This document shows, piece after piece, positions 32,288 to 43,955 of a stretch of DNA of 64,000 bases (within the stretch, counting starts at the first letter, position 1; each line of letters starts with the position of its first letter). The stretch spans positions 73,072,753-73,136,752 of the forward strand of contig CM055095.1 of assembly GCA_029204225.1 (NCBI GenBank), written 5' to 3'. Under the pieces are notes generated by a model, which saw only the letters and a program-made list of their open reading frames with translations, had not been told where the DNA came from and did no database searches. A program made the position numbers and the translations under genes. Origin of the DNA: Diphasiastrum complanatum. Taxonomy: Eukaryota; Streptophyta; Lycopodiopsida; Lycopodiales; Lycopodiaceae.

Positions 32288-33593
32288 TACCTCATATGTG
32301 AAAAAAATGGTATGCTATAGAAATATCCTATTCATAAGTGTGTCGCCTTTGTTCCATTGTTTAATAGAGTTTTTACCTACCATATGCCTTGCACCCCGAG
32401 ATCCAAGTAATTCGGCACTACTAAAAACAACGTTAGCAGTACTGTAGCTGGTAAGCACGCTAGTAGCATAGAGTGATGGTGTAGAGGAGTATAACAACAA
32501 TGTAGGTAGCAGTTGATCAACACATTGCAGGTATTAGCACAGATCACAACTCACAGACAAATAGCAGTTGATCAACACATTGCATATGTTAGCGCAAATC
32601 ACAACGCACAGACAAATAGCAGTCGAGACAGGTAAATAGATTGCGTAGAAGACAACAACATAGCAGCACAAAGTTGAGTAGCCTAGCGCAGATATCTAGT
32701 GTGCCATAGTAGGGATTCCAACAACACAACAGAGAGCTAAGAAGGTAGCTATAACATAGATAAGTTGTGCATAGATTCAGTGATAAATTTAGCTTGGTAG
32801 TGCCGACTATTACAATTTACACATTTGGGCAAATTCTAAGGCCATAAAATAGTTTTACAGGCCAATTTGAAAGCCGCAAAATTTCCTCTAACACATTTTG
32901 GACGGGCTGGGACCCCTATTTATAGGCAATTTGATGCAAAATTTTTATCATAAATAGTCAGGTTTTACACGTTGGTTTTTATAAAATTGTGAAAATCGCT
33001 GTCTATCAAAGCTCGAGTTTCCGTCGGCTAACACTCTCCTTGTGGAGAGGGTTAAAACCCCAATATGAATTGACCCTATAGATATTTGAGAGAAACCAAG
33101 TTTTTATTATAGGGGATCAACTAATAAATGATAAATGAGGACAATAAGTGTGAAATAAAGTGTGCGTTTCTAAGTTGTTCAGGTGTGAAGTGTGATTTTT
33201 GTGCATACAATATGTGAGTTTGTGTGTGGGGGTGTGTGTGTGTGTTATAGATATTATCTACTTACTTTATGGCTTTAAGGCTTAATGTTTGACAGCCTTC
33301 AGCTTCTTCCACGTGCCCATCAGTAGCAATTCCAAATGGCAGTTGTGACAAATAGTCTGAAATATTATCATGCCAGTCCTTGTTTCTCTTCTATCACACA
33401 TATTATGGATTTTCCATCCTTTCTAAATGAAATGAAAGCAGGTTTTGCTGTTACTTACAAGTGCACACAGATAGACACACATAATTCTTGCTAATCCGAT
33501 CATTCCATGTAGGATCTAAGCCTTTTTCATATCAATTTTTTGTGGGTTTCTCTTACAAATTTCAGTTTATGGTTTGTCAAATCGGTAAGTAAG
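32288..33593. other. Non-coding interval with tandem duplication
   Basis: No gene was found. Two 55-bp copies, 32508-32562 and 32563-32617, start AGCAGTTGATCAACACATTG and differ at about six positions. The stretch also has a (GT)n-like patch at about 33210-33245. The last few hundred bases are probably the promoter of the 33594 gene. Confidence 0.6.
32508..32617. repeat. 55-bp direct tandem duplication
   Basis: Unit starts at 32508 and 32563, AGCAGTTGATCAACACATTG at each start and CACAGACAAAT at each end. A third partial unit starts at 32618 (AGCAGTCGA). Confidence 0.88.
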
Positions 33594-34217
33594 ATGATGG
33601 AATCAGATACAACAACAGAGGAGAAAGAAGAAGAAGAAGAAGAAGAAGATGATGATGATGATGAAGATGAAGAGGTGGTTAAGGAGGAGAGCATGTTTGA
33701 AATAAAAGATGGGGAGGCAGCGATCACGTGCTACTACTCTGAGGATGCATTGATGGTAGGGCTTTGCAAGCTGACATGGCTGGGGGGGCACATGGCCGTG
33801 CTTGCAGCCCTGTTTTGGGGTATATTTCTCATCATCAGGTTCACTTTCCTTTGGAGGCTGAACGTGTACAGCCGGGTGGCCACCGAGAGGTCTTCATGGG
33901 AGGCTTCAATTGTAGTGGGCACAGAAGTAGGGCTTTTGGCCATGGCTGTGTTGCTGGTCTTATTGATCCCAAGAATGATCATGACCTGGACCACGGCATT
34001 GGTATTTGAGTTCATATTTGGCAGAGGCCATGGAAGGCAAGAGGTGATAGTGGAGGATGGAAGCAAAATGGCAGTGGAGTTGTCTATCAGCACATTGAAG
34101 AGGGTTGTAAGGGAGGGGAACAGGGTTGCATTTACAGTTGCTCTACTGTGTCTGCTCTCAGCTCTCTTTTCCAAATATGCTCTCTATTTTGAAAATGAGA
34201 TGATAAGTATGAGATAA
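33594..34217 (+). CDS. Uncharacterised three-helix membrane protein with acidic N-terminus
   Basis: A single-exon ORF of 207 residues. Residues 9-32 are almost wholly Glu/Asp, encoded by GAA and GAT trinucleotide repeats. Three hydrophobic segments follow, about 63-87 (around AVLAALFWGIFLIIRF), 104-143 (around VGLLAMAVLLVLLIPRM) and 178-197 (VAFTVALLCLLSALFSKY). A hydrophilic loop (145-176) lies between the last two. ATG-ATG at 33594 and 33597 are both possible starts; the frame is open upstream to 33540 without an ATG. GTAAGTAAG, a donor-like word, lies immediately before the ATG. I do not recognise the family, and no catalytic motif is visible. The coding frame looks intact. Confidence 0.68.
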   Translation: MMESDTTTEEKEEEEEEEDDDDDEDEEVVKEESMFEIKDGEAAITCYYSEDALMVGLCKLTWLGGHMAVLAALFWGIFLIIRFTFLWRLNVYSRVATERSSWEASIVVGTEVGLLAMAVLLVLLIPRMIMTWTTALVFEFIFGRGHGRQEVIVEDGSKMAVELSISTLKRVVREGNRVAFTVALLCLLSALFSKYALYFENEMISMR

Positions 34218-36720
34218 CACTGATCTTTTTCCCATATATCCGGCTTCCCCCCTCCCCAAGCTAATCAAAGGGGACTGGTTGCAAAGGAGCATGCCTGAGT
34301 CTCGGCTGCTGCAGAATAGGGATACCTTGGAGCCGTGTGCTCCAATCTTGGCAAAGCCTATGCGGATTTACAGGGTATATATTTTACTTAACTCGAGAAA
34401 AAATATCATGAGGCAAGTTTATCTCCTTAGCCATTTCTGCTACAAGATAGTCAATTGAGCTCCTGACCTTCTGCTTGGATCAACCAGCCTTCTCTTATGG
34501 AGAAGCTAATATAAAGAGTTTCAAGTTTGTATGATGTTAGTAGATCATTGTTGTATTAAAAGTCAGTTTAAAACTTTTATTTCAATGGGCAAAGATAATC
34601 AGCAGCATCAAAGTAGCAACATAATTTGCATTCTGATCTTTGTTGAGGCTATCCTTTGAGGTTCTGTTCTCGCAAATTTGAGCTGATTTGGCAGGAATCA
34701 GAATTTTTTTGAGTGGGCAGTTTGAAGTGTTCCATTTGCTAGCATCCCCATTGTAATAGAGTGCCAAGGTTTGACTTACTATTGATTCGGATTGGCAGCT
34801 GGTTTGTTCTAATTGAGGGTATTTTTTGTGATGCAATTTTCCAAGCTACCTTTTCTAGATCTTTTCTTTTGAGCAAAGTAATAATATGTAATTTCTATGA
34901 TGAAGTAGAGCTTTCATTTGATTGTCTTTGTTCTTTAGTGCTAGCCTTCATCACTATAAGTCAATAACTTGATTATATGAAATTATGCACTGTTTTATGT
35001 ATGATTTTATGTGTAACTGGGTACTAGAGCACTTTTTTAGCAATGAGGGATTAGGTTTCATGGTTTACAACTTTGAAATCCTTTTTTTTTAGTAGTGCAC
35101 TTATTGTTTTACAATGGGGTATGTCTTGAGAAAAATAATGTAATTTGTGTTAGAGGAAGCTCAATAGTTGCTAAAGCCTAAAGTACATCAAGGATCAAAT
35201 GGAGAGTAATAATTTCTCGTAACTATATAGTCTATTTATACCATCTGATGCTCTTGTAAGTTGTTTTCTACTAAAGCTACCCAACTACAAGCTATCTCTA
35301 GAGAGGGTGAAGAATCATCCATCCAATCAATCCATGTATATGATGGTTGTTGGAGGACCCACAAGTTAGGTCTCGGTTAACCTAGGATTTGATATTTTCA
35401 AGAGATCCAATAATGTGGTCATTCTAAATGTGGTCTAAGTGCCTGAAGCATAAGGTATTATGTCAAACTGTACTATGGGGCTCAAAGCTCAAGATGTTGT
35501 CTATAAATGGTCCATGGTATCTCCCTCCAAAAAAAGACATTCTATCAAGTGTAGATTAAAGAAGATATTGTTGGATTGTGAACATGTGTTGCTACCATAA
35601 TCAAGATGACCCCACAACATTTAGTCCTATGAAAGTAGGAACATAATACACTTGCTATTTATATCTAGTAGCTTTAAAAATTTGTATGGTGTAGTAGAAG
35701 CTACAAAAATAGAATTATGTTTGCTAATCTTGAAATGATATAACAACTTGAATAGACCAAGAGAACTACACAGAAAGTAGCAACATAGAAAATCTCTAGT
35801 GCATGCAAAGAAATACCATTTGAGAGATGTGGCTCTCATTATCCAAGTTATGGCCAAATTATTTTGTTTGATTGGCTTTACTTTATTGCTAGTCTTCATA
35901 CAAATGTGTGGAAGTTTTGTGAAGTTAAAATGAAGCGTTGCTTTTTTTATAGGATGCACTCCATGTAGACAATTGCCATATGTGAGATGAAAGCGCTAGA
36001 TGTGAAAGCACCAATACTATTTTGGACACTTCTCGATAGAGTTATGTCAAGTGCCATTCAAAGGGTTTATGGCTGATGAGGCCCATGCCAATTGGACTGC
36101 AATCAGAATTGTATATTGATCCAAACACTCCCTCGTGGTTAATAATCTCAGATTCATCCAAATTTACCAATCATTATCAATTTACTATTCACTTTCTCAT
36201 TTGTAATGCTCTTAAATTCTATTAAGAATCTTAACATTAATATCAATAAACTAATTGTTTGAACCGTCATAATGTAAAGATTCTCCCTTTGAGCAATATA
36301 CTTCATTGATATGAAAATCAAATACCCACTATCTTTTGCATGCCTTGGTTCAACATGTCTCTTTTTATTTTCAAATGAAGGGGTCGTGGAATCGGAAATT
36401 TCTTAATACTTACTTGCACCATTTTTTAATATGGCATGTCCATATATTCAGATGAGTTTTTTTACTATTTGGATCTTATTTTACTTTTTGAAATTCATAT
36501 TTTACTATCATTGTACTGTTTATATCTATTTTTACTATGATGCCTAAGCATTATGATTTTCATGTGGATTTTCCTGCAGAGCATGGTCTGCTTAGGACAA
36601 GGAATTCAAAAGAAGGAACAAAAACTAAAACATTTGGATTTATGGTCATTGGGAACAGTGTATTCTAGTGATCCACAATCCTTAAAACATCCTGATTTCC
36701 ATTCATTACTGAGTTGATAA
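34218..36720. other. Non-coding interval downstream of the 33594 gene
   Basis: AT-rich sequence with probable 3' UTR at its start. No gene, LTR pair or repeat array could be supported. Confidence 0.5.
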
Positions 36721-37134
36721 TTTATTTGCCATGGAAAAAGTGGTCTTTTAGGTTATTGTGAGGGCTTGAAAATATACAATAATGCGTGTTCAATACAAAT
36801 AAATTTTTTTTTAGAAGAAAAATTGAAGCACTTATCAAGGGAGTATCATGAAACACAAGTGAATTTGAAAAATTGTTTGGAGGAAAATGAAGTCCTAAAG
36901 AAACAAATTGAAATATTACAAACTTCTTTGAGCGAGCTTACAAATAGTATAAATGATGAGATGAAAGTTGCATTTCAATCCATGCGAATCTTATACTTGT
37001 CTCTAGTTAAAAATATGGACTTGATAAATAAGAAGACAAAAAGTAATAAAAAAAGACGATTGCCAACAAAGGATAATTGTGATCTTTCATCGAGAGGAGG
37101 TCACAAAAAAAGAAAGATTCGTGCATTCACATAA
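36721..37134 (+). pseudogene. Coiled-coil ORF with basic tail, unrecognised
   Basis: The frame is open from 36721 to the stop at 37132-37134. The middle forms a long heptad-like helix (EEKLKHLSREYHETQ, then LEENEVLKKQIEILQTSL), and the C-terminus is very basic (KSNKKRRLPTK, GHKKRKIRAF), resembling a nuclear localisation signal. A pyrimidine-rich acceptor (TTTTTTTTAG at about 36812) precedes the coiled coil, so this may be the last exon of a gene whose other exons are not visible, or a fragment. No ATG begins the helix. The family is not recognised. Confidence 0.35.
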
Positions 37135-37698
37135 GTGTTAACGTTACTATTTGTCCACAATGTAGTTTGATATTTTTTGCGTCAACACAATCACGAATTA
37201 TGTCAGATATTTGTCTCCATTTCTTAGGAGTTTTAGCATTGTGCTAAAATGAATAAAGTAATTTCACAAATTTTCTAACCAACCTTCTTCTAACAATGAT
37301 ATTCGTTGTACATATCTACGTTGGTTACTCAAGACCATTTGACAAATGACAATTCCACTGGGAAGTCATTAGGTTCTTTTCTGACTTCTAAGTCAACACA
37401 AATCAATGTTGAGCACTAGTATGAGCACCAATAGAATGAGTAAAATAAAAGGTAGTATTACTGAGAACATTATGAACGAGGTTGGAAAAATACTAGACAA
37501 ACAGTACTTTAGTTCAAGGTGCATGCGATTTTTCTAGTAATAGTTAGAGAAGCATATGCTACCATGTTCAAAATGATAAAAATGTTCATCTCTGGAGATG
37601 GAGATGACATAAAGCAAATGTTCATCTTTGGAGATGGTAGTAGCCACATTTTTGAAGTGGTGCTAATTTCTTAAATTTTCAACTTTATTGTTTATAAA
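37135..37698. other. Non-coding interval
   Basis: AT-rich sequence with a near-duplicate GTTCATCTYTGGAGATGG at about 37585 and 37620. No gene was found. Confidence 0.5.
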
Positions 37699-38462
37699 TG
37701 TTGGTTTTCAAATTATTCCAAATTTTGGAAGGGAAGTATTTCGACGTTTGAATTGTGGTTAAGCATAAATTATTTCTGATGTGACTACAATAGTTAGATT
37801 GGTTTGCATTGAAAATAGTGCGGGCCCTTTTTTTCTCTAATGATGGTACCCTTCAATCTACAACAAGTACTCCTTTCAAAAGCCTGACCCCACCATCTCC
37901 CAATTCTCACGTTTCTCTCACAAGTGTTGCCTTTGTTATACATCTTATCATCGAAGTCAAGAAGTTCTCACGATCAGCAAGTATTGTAGTTTGCTCTCTA
38001 TCAAGCTTTCAAGCTTAAACTCTCTTGAGCATTCTAGCTCAGTCTTTTAGAGATTTATTTTAAATCTGCTATTGCGCTACTGCTTATTAGCAGAGCTGCT
38101 TATTATCAGACTTATTCTCAGTTACTCAGAGACAACTTAGAGTGCGCGGTTTCTACTTGCTATTGTCTTGCACTCATTAGCATCTGATTTTGTTTTTTAG
38201 AATCGATACTATCTTCTTATTGCATTCAGTATATGTCAGAATGCATGCATCTATGTATTGCTTTTGTAATTGATAGAAATTGTCTGAGAATTCAATACTT
38301 CATGTTTGGCTACGTAATCACTTAGTATCTAGCGACTTCAAAGTTAGTTGCTAAAGATTAAATGTGATTTCCATCACTACTGCTTTGTTCAATGTTTGAT
38401 AGGCCTAGTCATGCATTGGAAGTAGGAAGTTTTCGCTACTATTATCTATCCTATTTCCGACA
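37699..38462 (+). repeat. 5' LTR of Copia-G (764 bp)
   Basis: It begins TGTTGG and ends CCGACA, near-inverted ends, followed at 38463 by TGGTATCAAAGC, which resembles the initiator-Met-tRNA primer site with one change. The left end is the less certain one. Confidence 0.65.
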
Positions 38463-38615
38463 TGGTATCAAAGCATTATATTATGGTATCTTAGCATACC
38501 TACATGATATCAAAACGTTGATTCTTCTTCAGGACCTAATACTATTTCGATATCAGAGCGAAAGCTCTAATACATATCGACACACTCAGATTTAACTCTT
38601 ACTAGAGTTATCACT

Positions 38616-39335
38616 ATGTTGCTGCAAGAAGACAATAGAAGAAGTCAAGACACTTCGTCTACTTCCTCCTCTCAGGCTCTATATGTCAACAAAGGCTCTA
38701 AGCGACAGAAGCAGAAAAGCTCCAAGAAGGCTACAACGAATCAGAAGCCGACTCAAAGTCAAGAACAATCATCAAATCCACAGTAGAAGAAGAAGATGTT
38801 TTGCAAGTATTGTAATCGCAATAACCATGAGATCAAGGATTGCCAAAGTCTCCAAGCGAAGAACGCAGCCAAGCAACCTGATCAACAAGCAAACACAGTT
38901 TCATCATCTCTCCAGGTCGAAGTGGACGAAGGCGCATTCATGGTCAAAGATCAAAGCACATTTTTGGATGATTCACGGTTTCTGGATTCTAGACCAACTC
39001 AACACATGAGTAATCAACGTGAGATCTTCAACTCCTACACGTCTTATAGCATGAAGAAATTTGTTCATTTTGGTGACAATAGTACTTACACTATTGAGGT
39101 AAAGGTACTGTAAGATTACGATTCCAGCATGATCAATTCAAACTACTATCAAAGGTCTTATATGTTCCTAAACTCTCTACAAATCTGTTATCAGTAAGTA
39201 GAATTACAAATTTAGGTCATAAGGTAGAATTCGAATTTGATCAATGCATAATTATTGATAGGAATTGTAGTGGGTTTCTTTCCTTGCCTAACCTCAATCC
39301 AAGATCTAATCAATCTAGCATCAAAGAGATGAAGT
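38616..39335 (+). pseudogene. Copia-G gag C-terminus and protease remnant
   Basis: Frames give a Lys/Gln/Ser-rich linker, the CCHC knuckle at about 38802-38843, then protease with DSR in place of DSG and a following VLYVPKLSTNLLSVSRI block. One stop falls just before the knuckle and others follow the protease, so it is non-functional. Confidence 0.82.
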
Positions 39336-39339
39336 TAGT

Positions 39340-39999
39340 TGTCACACGTAGATTCGTTCCCATGAGAGCGATAGTATAGTTCAAATTTCAGCATGAATGG
39401 AAGATTCACATCTAACTCTAACATCCATTAACCCTAAGCATTAACACTACATCCATTAACACTAGATCCACAATGAAGATAGCTTACTCTTTCTGTCTCA
39501 TAAAAAATATAAAAACATGCAATCTCAATAACAATCAGATCCAACAATTAGCAAAACACAAATAAAGCATGAGAGATGGAGGAAAAGTGATATAGAGCAA
39601 GGACATTCATCAATCCATTTCACAAGAGAACCAATCTGCTTTATTGAAATGAAGAAATAAGCATATGTAGGAACTCGAGTTGGTCCCTTTTTATAGTAGA
39701 GAGGAGGACCCTGGCCTCTGAATCCTATTGGTCCATTTTTGCCTCCCTAACTATTCAAATTTAAAAAAGAGTGAGAACCATCCAAATTGGAGGAAAACCC
39801 AACTTTATTCACTAATTTGATATTTAGGCTCTGCGACATTAAAATTTCCATAAAAAAGACCTAAAGTCCTTTTATTGACTTTCTAATTAATCAAATAACT
39901 ATGTGATCATCGGGTTGGACTTACACACGCAGGGTGCCAAATCCCTCTCACTTATTAACTAGAGTTTGGGTTGCCTTGGGATCCGCAAACCCTCCAACA
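39340..39999 (-). repeat. 3' LTR of Gypsy-H (660 bp)
   Basis: On the minus strand it starts TGTTGGAGGG just after the purine tract TTGGTGGGGGATAC and ends ...GTGTGACA. It has a TATAAAAAGGG promoter word at about 39690 and AATAAA-like words downstream, as expected for an LTR with its own promoter and poly(A) signal. Confidence 0.75.
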
Positions 40000-40052
40000 G
40001 TATCCCCCACCAAAATTGGTGGCGGTCCCATGACACCTGCGAGATGCAGTTA

Positions 40053-40754
40053 CTAGGGACTTTTATTGGCTTCGCGATGAATCTTTATTAAATGATACTG
40101 CACCTTCTCCATAAAATCGAGTCGAACAGTGTTAAAATCCAAATTATTCGGCAAAAAACAACGATGGGCTCCAGCAATCCACTTTGAAGTTGTCCAGGAC
40201 GTGAAGCGAGATTCCCAGGAGCCTCCCATCATTGCTGCACGGAAATACAGTCGAGCAACCGATAGCTGATCCTCGATATTCTCTGAAGCCATTGGCTTAT
40301 TTGGATCGAATGCCAAAGGAGGAAGACAATCATCCCATCTTGTTGCCACTAATGCTAACAGAGTCAAGTCTTTCGCAAAAATCGTCGATTGTCTCACTAT
40401 CGGATCGGGAGAGTGTATATACTCCCGCTGGTACGCTTGTAAGGCCCGATGGAAATCCACTAATATTGTCCAATTGAAAGGTTGATGGATGATTGGCCAA
40501 TTCGACATATGGATTGTAATTTTGTCCATGGCCAATCCCAAATCCTTCCACCTATTTCTTCGCAGCATTGGTACATAATATGGATCTACCCGCAATTGGC
40601 GAGGGTTGGCCACATAACTCCTGATAGATTCCGGAGTTTTCTCAAAAATGGTAACTCTCCAAGCCGGCTGTTCTCCCAATGCGAGTATTTTATACAATTC
40701 TTTGTCGGTCTCTATCTCAGAAGTCTTAAACTTAAGGACCCAACCACCACGCAA
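40053..40754 (-). pseudogene. Gypsy-H post-integrase ORF, C-terminal part
   Basis: An open 233-codon frame with Trp-rich, soluble sequence (RRNRWKDLGLAMDKI, WPIIHQPFNWTILVDF, YFRAAMMGGSWESRFTSW, RCFLPNNLDFN), ending just before the polypurine tract. Position between integrase and 3' LTR, on the sense strand, matches the additional ORFs known in Tat/Ogre and the env-like ORFs of Athila elements, but I see no transmembrane segment that would suit env. The ATG assignment at 40754 is uncertain because the upstream coiled-coil frame is likely part of the same original protein. Confidence 0.7.
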
Positions 40755-40774
40755 GGACTCATGCAGATGTTGCG

Positions 40775-41269
40775 CTAAAAAACTCTGAATCTGGTCCTCG
40801 ACCCTGATTGGCCTTTTGAATAATGGTGTGGTTCATGATGAAGATGGACCCTGTTGCACTGCCTATGGAACTGGCTGTTGTGCTTCAATTTTTGGAGCTC
40901 CACCCTGGTCCATGCCCGAATCCAGCCCTGTATCCATTGGGACTTCGGTTTGGTGCGTAGGGGGAATTGCAGCATGACCGGCACTAGGATTTGAGGTCCA
41001 GCTTCCAACACTTGAGCTGTAGCTTTTTCATAGGCACTGATGATTGCTTTAGCCTTTGCCAACTCAGTTGAAGCTACTCCTTTGAATCTGTCAAAGCAGC
41101 CTTGGAATCCCTAAAGCGCCACTTTGTAAGTCTCAACTTTTTTGAACAAATACGCGATCTCCATTAGAGTTACCAGATGATCTGGTATTTGTGTCTGGAG
41201 ATACGCATCACGCTCAAAGGTGGTGGCATCCAATTCATCTTGGAGACATGTGCAATCTTGCTCTGCCAT
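40775..41269 (-). pseudogene. Gypsy-H post-integrase ORF, coiled-coil part
   Basis: From ATG at 41269 the product begins MAEQDCTCLQDELDATTFER and is predicted helical (AYLFKKVETYKVAL), meets one stop, and continues as ELAKAKAIISAYEKATAQVL. A second ATG 25 bases upstream in another frame (MSSIDTSQSPRY) overlaps it. The frame is damaged. Gypsy-J has a coiled coil in the same place. Confidence 0.6.
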
Positions 41270-41519
41270 AACGAGGCGACTGGGATGTATCTATGGAAGA
41301 CATGATGATCAAAAATGAAAAGTAATATGTGCGAGTGTATAATAGAAAACAGTTCAGAAAGTTTGGAATGCTTTGGTCGCTGGAAAAATTGGCAAGAGCT
41401 TCGCTAGCACAAGTGAGGAATGAATCAAATTCAGCCAACTTATAGGTGAGTTTGGAGGGTCCATTACACTGAATACTAGTTTGGCTGATCAGTTCTGAAC
41501 AAAATTTTACAGGCATGTA

Positions 41520-42130
41520 AGGTACTGTGAAAATAGGCTATAAAAATCTCGATGAAGGTTTCTGAGGCTCTAAACCTATCCAGCGAACGTTTTCCAAGGT
41601 TGGCGAAGGATGAACCTTCGCCCAAGAGGGTCCTTCACCCAAGTACTGTCATAAATGCAATTTTTCAAAATCTGAAGCTATGGCCAACCTAATTTTGACA
41701 TTTTAAGACCATCTAGCATCTCAGCGAAGGTTCCTAAGGAGAGTAAGGTGCTCGACGAAGGTTTTCAAAATGGAATATTGTTGATCATTCGCCTGACTCA
41801 AAAAAGGTACTGTTTCTGAAAAAAAACTTTGCCCAACTCAATATAGATAAGTGGATGTATAGTCTGGAAGCTCAGCAAAGGTTTCTGATACTGTATAGGC
41901 AACATATGATCGAAACAGTGATTTTATAAGTCATTTTCCATCAAAAATATTGTCCTTCCTCTTTTTCCATGCTAATGACTTTTCTGACTTTTGCTCATCA
42001 GTCTTTTCCTCATTTTTTCTCTTTCTTTCTTCTTTTTTTCTTTTATTATCTTTTCCAAACAAAATTAACAATTAAGTAGTGAAAACAAAAAATTCTAAAA
42101 ACAAATAAGATTAAAAAATCATTTAGATCA
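41520..42130 (-). other. Gypsy-H spacer between integrase and extra ORF
   Basis: A non-coding spacer. It repeats the word CAGCGAAGGTT and close variants at about 41576, 41718, 41752 and 41872, and then has a pyrimidine-rich (plus strand) tract at about 41995-42060. Confidence 0.55.
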
Positions 42131-42745
42131 TGCTTGTTGAACTGGCAGAACATGTTTCCAAAACTTGTGTAATCGGCTGCCATTCACCGAAGTATCAAAT
42201 CGTTTTCCGTCCAAGTGCTCAAGAATTATTGGCCCATAGTTCATGATTTAATTTACTTTATACGGGCCTTCATCGGTAAACTTCAATTTTCTCTTGATCA
42301 TCTTGGTTTTGTACATCAATGCAAGATCTCCTGCTTTCAGATCCTTTTTGTGCAATCGACAATCGTGCCATGCCTTGCGGCGGGATTTCTTTGTTGCTAA
42401 CGCATGAACTGCCATCAATTGTGTTTCACATAATTTGTGCAACGCTTCATGACGGAGTTGTAAAGACTTATCATCATTTAACCATTATGTTGTCGCTATG
42501 CGTAAAGATGGGATTAAAAAATTCAATCGGCATGATAACATCTTGACCATAAACCAGTTAAAAGGGTGTTTGATTTGTACTATTTTTGTAAGCGGCTCTA
42601 AATGCCCATAACGCTGCATACAGTTTATGTTCCCAATTAGACCGATTCGCTTCAACTATCTTTGTCATAATAGTTCAGAGAATCTTATTGGAAGATTCAG
42701 CTTGGCCATTCCCTCTGGGATAGTAAGGAGTACTAAATTTGTGTA
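42131..42745 (-). pseudogene. Gypsy-H integrase C-terminal part
   Basis: Minus-strand frames give STPYYPRGNGQAESSNKIL, EANRSNWEHKLYAALWAFRA, TNQTPF.LVYGQDVIMPIEF and, in 42248-42442, KAGDLALMYKTKMIKRKLKF ending DGKRFDTSVNGSRLHKFW. These are the catalytic-Glu block and the C-terminal GPY/F-type domain of gypsy integrases. Stops and frameshifts are present. Confidence 0.85.
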
Positions 42746-43952
42746 TAACAAAATTATTTGTAGATGTCTCACAGAGGGAGAAACAACCCCCATCATTTCC
42801 CTAACCCATGAAGGAAACGGCAGTGGACATTTCTCATCTGAGACAACATCGAGAAAAATATAATTGGCTGGATTCTAGTGGCCAGCCTTATTCAAGGATA
42901 CCCATACATTTGTAGTGGCATGCGATGTATGTCAACGTGCAAAACGGCCCCAATTCAAGGATTTTATGCATTAAATATCATATTGTGAAACCAAGCATTT
43001 TTTGAATGGGGAATCGACTATGTAGGACCGATTATCCTGACTGCTAGATTCACACAATCTCGATATATTATAGTAGCCATCGACTATTGCACCAAGTGGG
43101 CTGAAGCTCGGGCGGTCAAATCTGCCGATGCAAAGTCCACCACCAAATTCCTTTACGAGCAAATTATAATGCGTTTTGGTTGTCCACTAGAGATCGTTAC
43201 TGATAGGGGTTAAATGCCGTGATCGAACACTTACTATCCACCTTCTTACTAGTCCATAAGAAAAGTGCCCTTTATTACCCGCGTTGTAATAGCCAAGCTG
43301 AGTCCACTAATAAGATCTTATGCGGAATCCTTACTAAGACCGTACAAGCCAGTAGATCTTATTGGGAACTAAAATTACATGCTGCTCTTTGGGCTTATCG
43401 CACAACTCCCAAGAAATCCACTGGGTCTACCCCGTTTCAGTTGGCTTATGGCCAAAAAGTAGTTATGGCAGTTGAATTTTATATCCCATCCTTACGACTA
43501 GCTTATGACCTGCAAGTAGACTCCAAACACATCTTAGCAATTGCCTATTTCATCTTGAAAAACTCTGTGAAACACGTACCATCAGTGTTTATGTGCAACA
43601 GGATCACAAGCGTAGACAAAAAGATTGGTATGATCGTTTAATTAAGCTCAAGGAGTTTAAAGAGGGGGATAAGGTCCTCCTATATCAAGCTAAGGCACAT
43701 AAGGGGAAGTTGAAATTCATGGGGCAAGGGCCATATTTGATTGAGGCAAAAATTTTCATAAGATATGCCCGCCTTAAAACACTTGATGGAATCCCCTTAG
43801 ATTATGTAGTGAATGGAAGTCGACTTAGACATGAGTCATCATTCAAAACACATCTATCACTAGGGCGAGTTTTGTCCAACCAAAAATTAGGTCAACATTG
43901 TGAATACAATGCAAATTCATCAAATTTTGACAAAATACTTAAAAAATTGTGA
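42740..43952 (+). pseudogene. Gypsy-K integrase
   Basis: Frames include RCLTEGETTPIISLTHEGNG, GHFSS.TTSRKI, ACDVCQRAKRPQFKD (zinc-binding CxxC), FFEWGIDYVGPI, IVAIDYCTKWAEA, IMRFGCPLEIVTDRG, YYPRCNSQAESTNKIL, LHAALWAYRTTPKKSTGSTP and EGDKVLLYQAKAHKGKLKF. Two in-frame stops in the zinc region and a small deletion before the core Asp/Glu segment (about 43211) make it inactive. It is similar to the H integrase. Confidence 0.88.
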
Positions 43953-43955
43953 TTT

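Larger units (their letters stand above)
37699..39339 (+). mobile_element. Copia-G: truncated Ty1/copia element
   Basis: After the 5' LTR and primer site, only about 150 bp separate the primer site from the end of gag (LLQEDNRRSQ), so most of gag is deleted. The zinc knuckle CKYCNRNNHEIKDC, the protease site LDSRPTQHMS (consensus DSGA changed to DSRP) and VLYVPKLSTNLLSV follow, with stops. The element ends at 39339, where the LTR of Gypsy-H begins, so H inserted in or truncated it. Confidence 0.82.
39340..42745 (-). mobile_element. Gypsy-H: 3' half of a Ty3/gypsy element with post-integrase ORFs
   Basis: On the minus strand the order is integrase C-terminal part (42745 down to 42131), an AT-rich spacer, a coiled-coil ORF, a second ORF (40053-40754), a polypurine tract (40000-40016) and a 3' LTR (39340-39999). 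Gag, protease, RT and the integrase N-terminus are missing. At 42745 it meets Gypsy-K in head-to-head orientation. Confidence 0.8.

Noticed and set aside
40053-40754. Retroviral-type env protein in Gypsy-H
   Set aside because: No signal peptide or transmembrane anchor is visible, so only a post-integrase ORF of unknown role is claimed.
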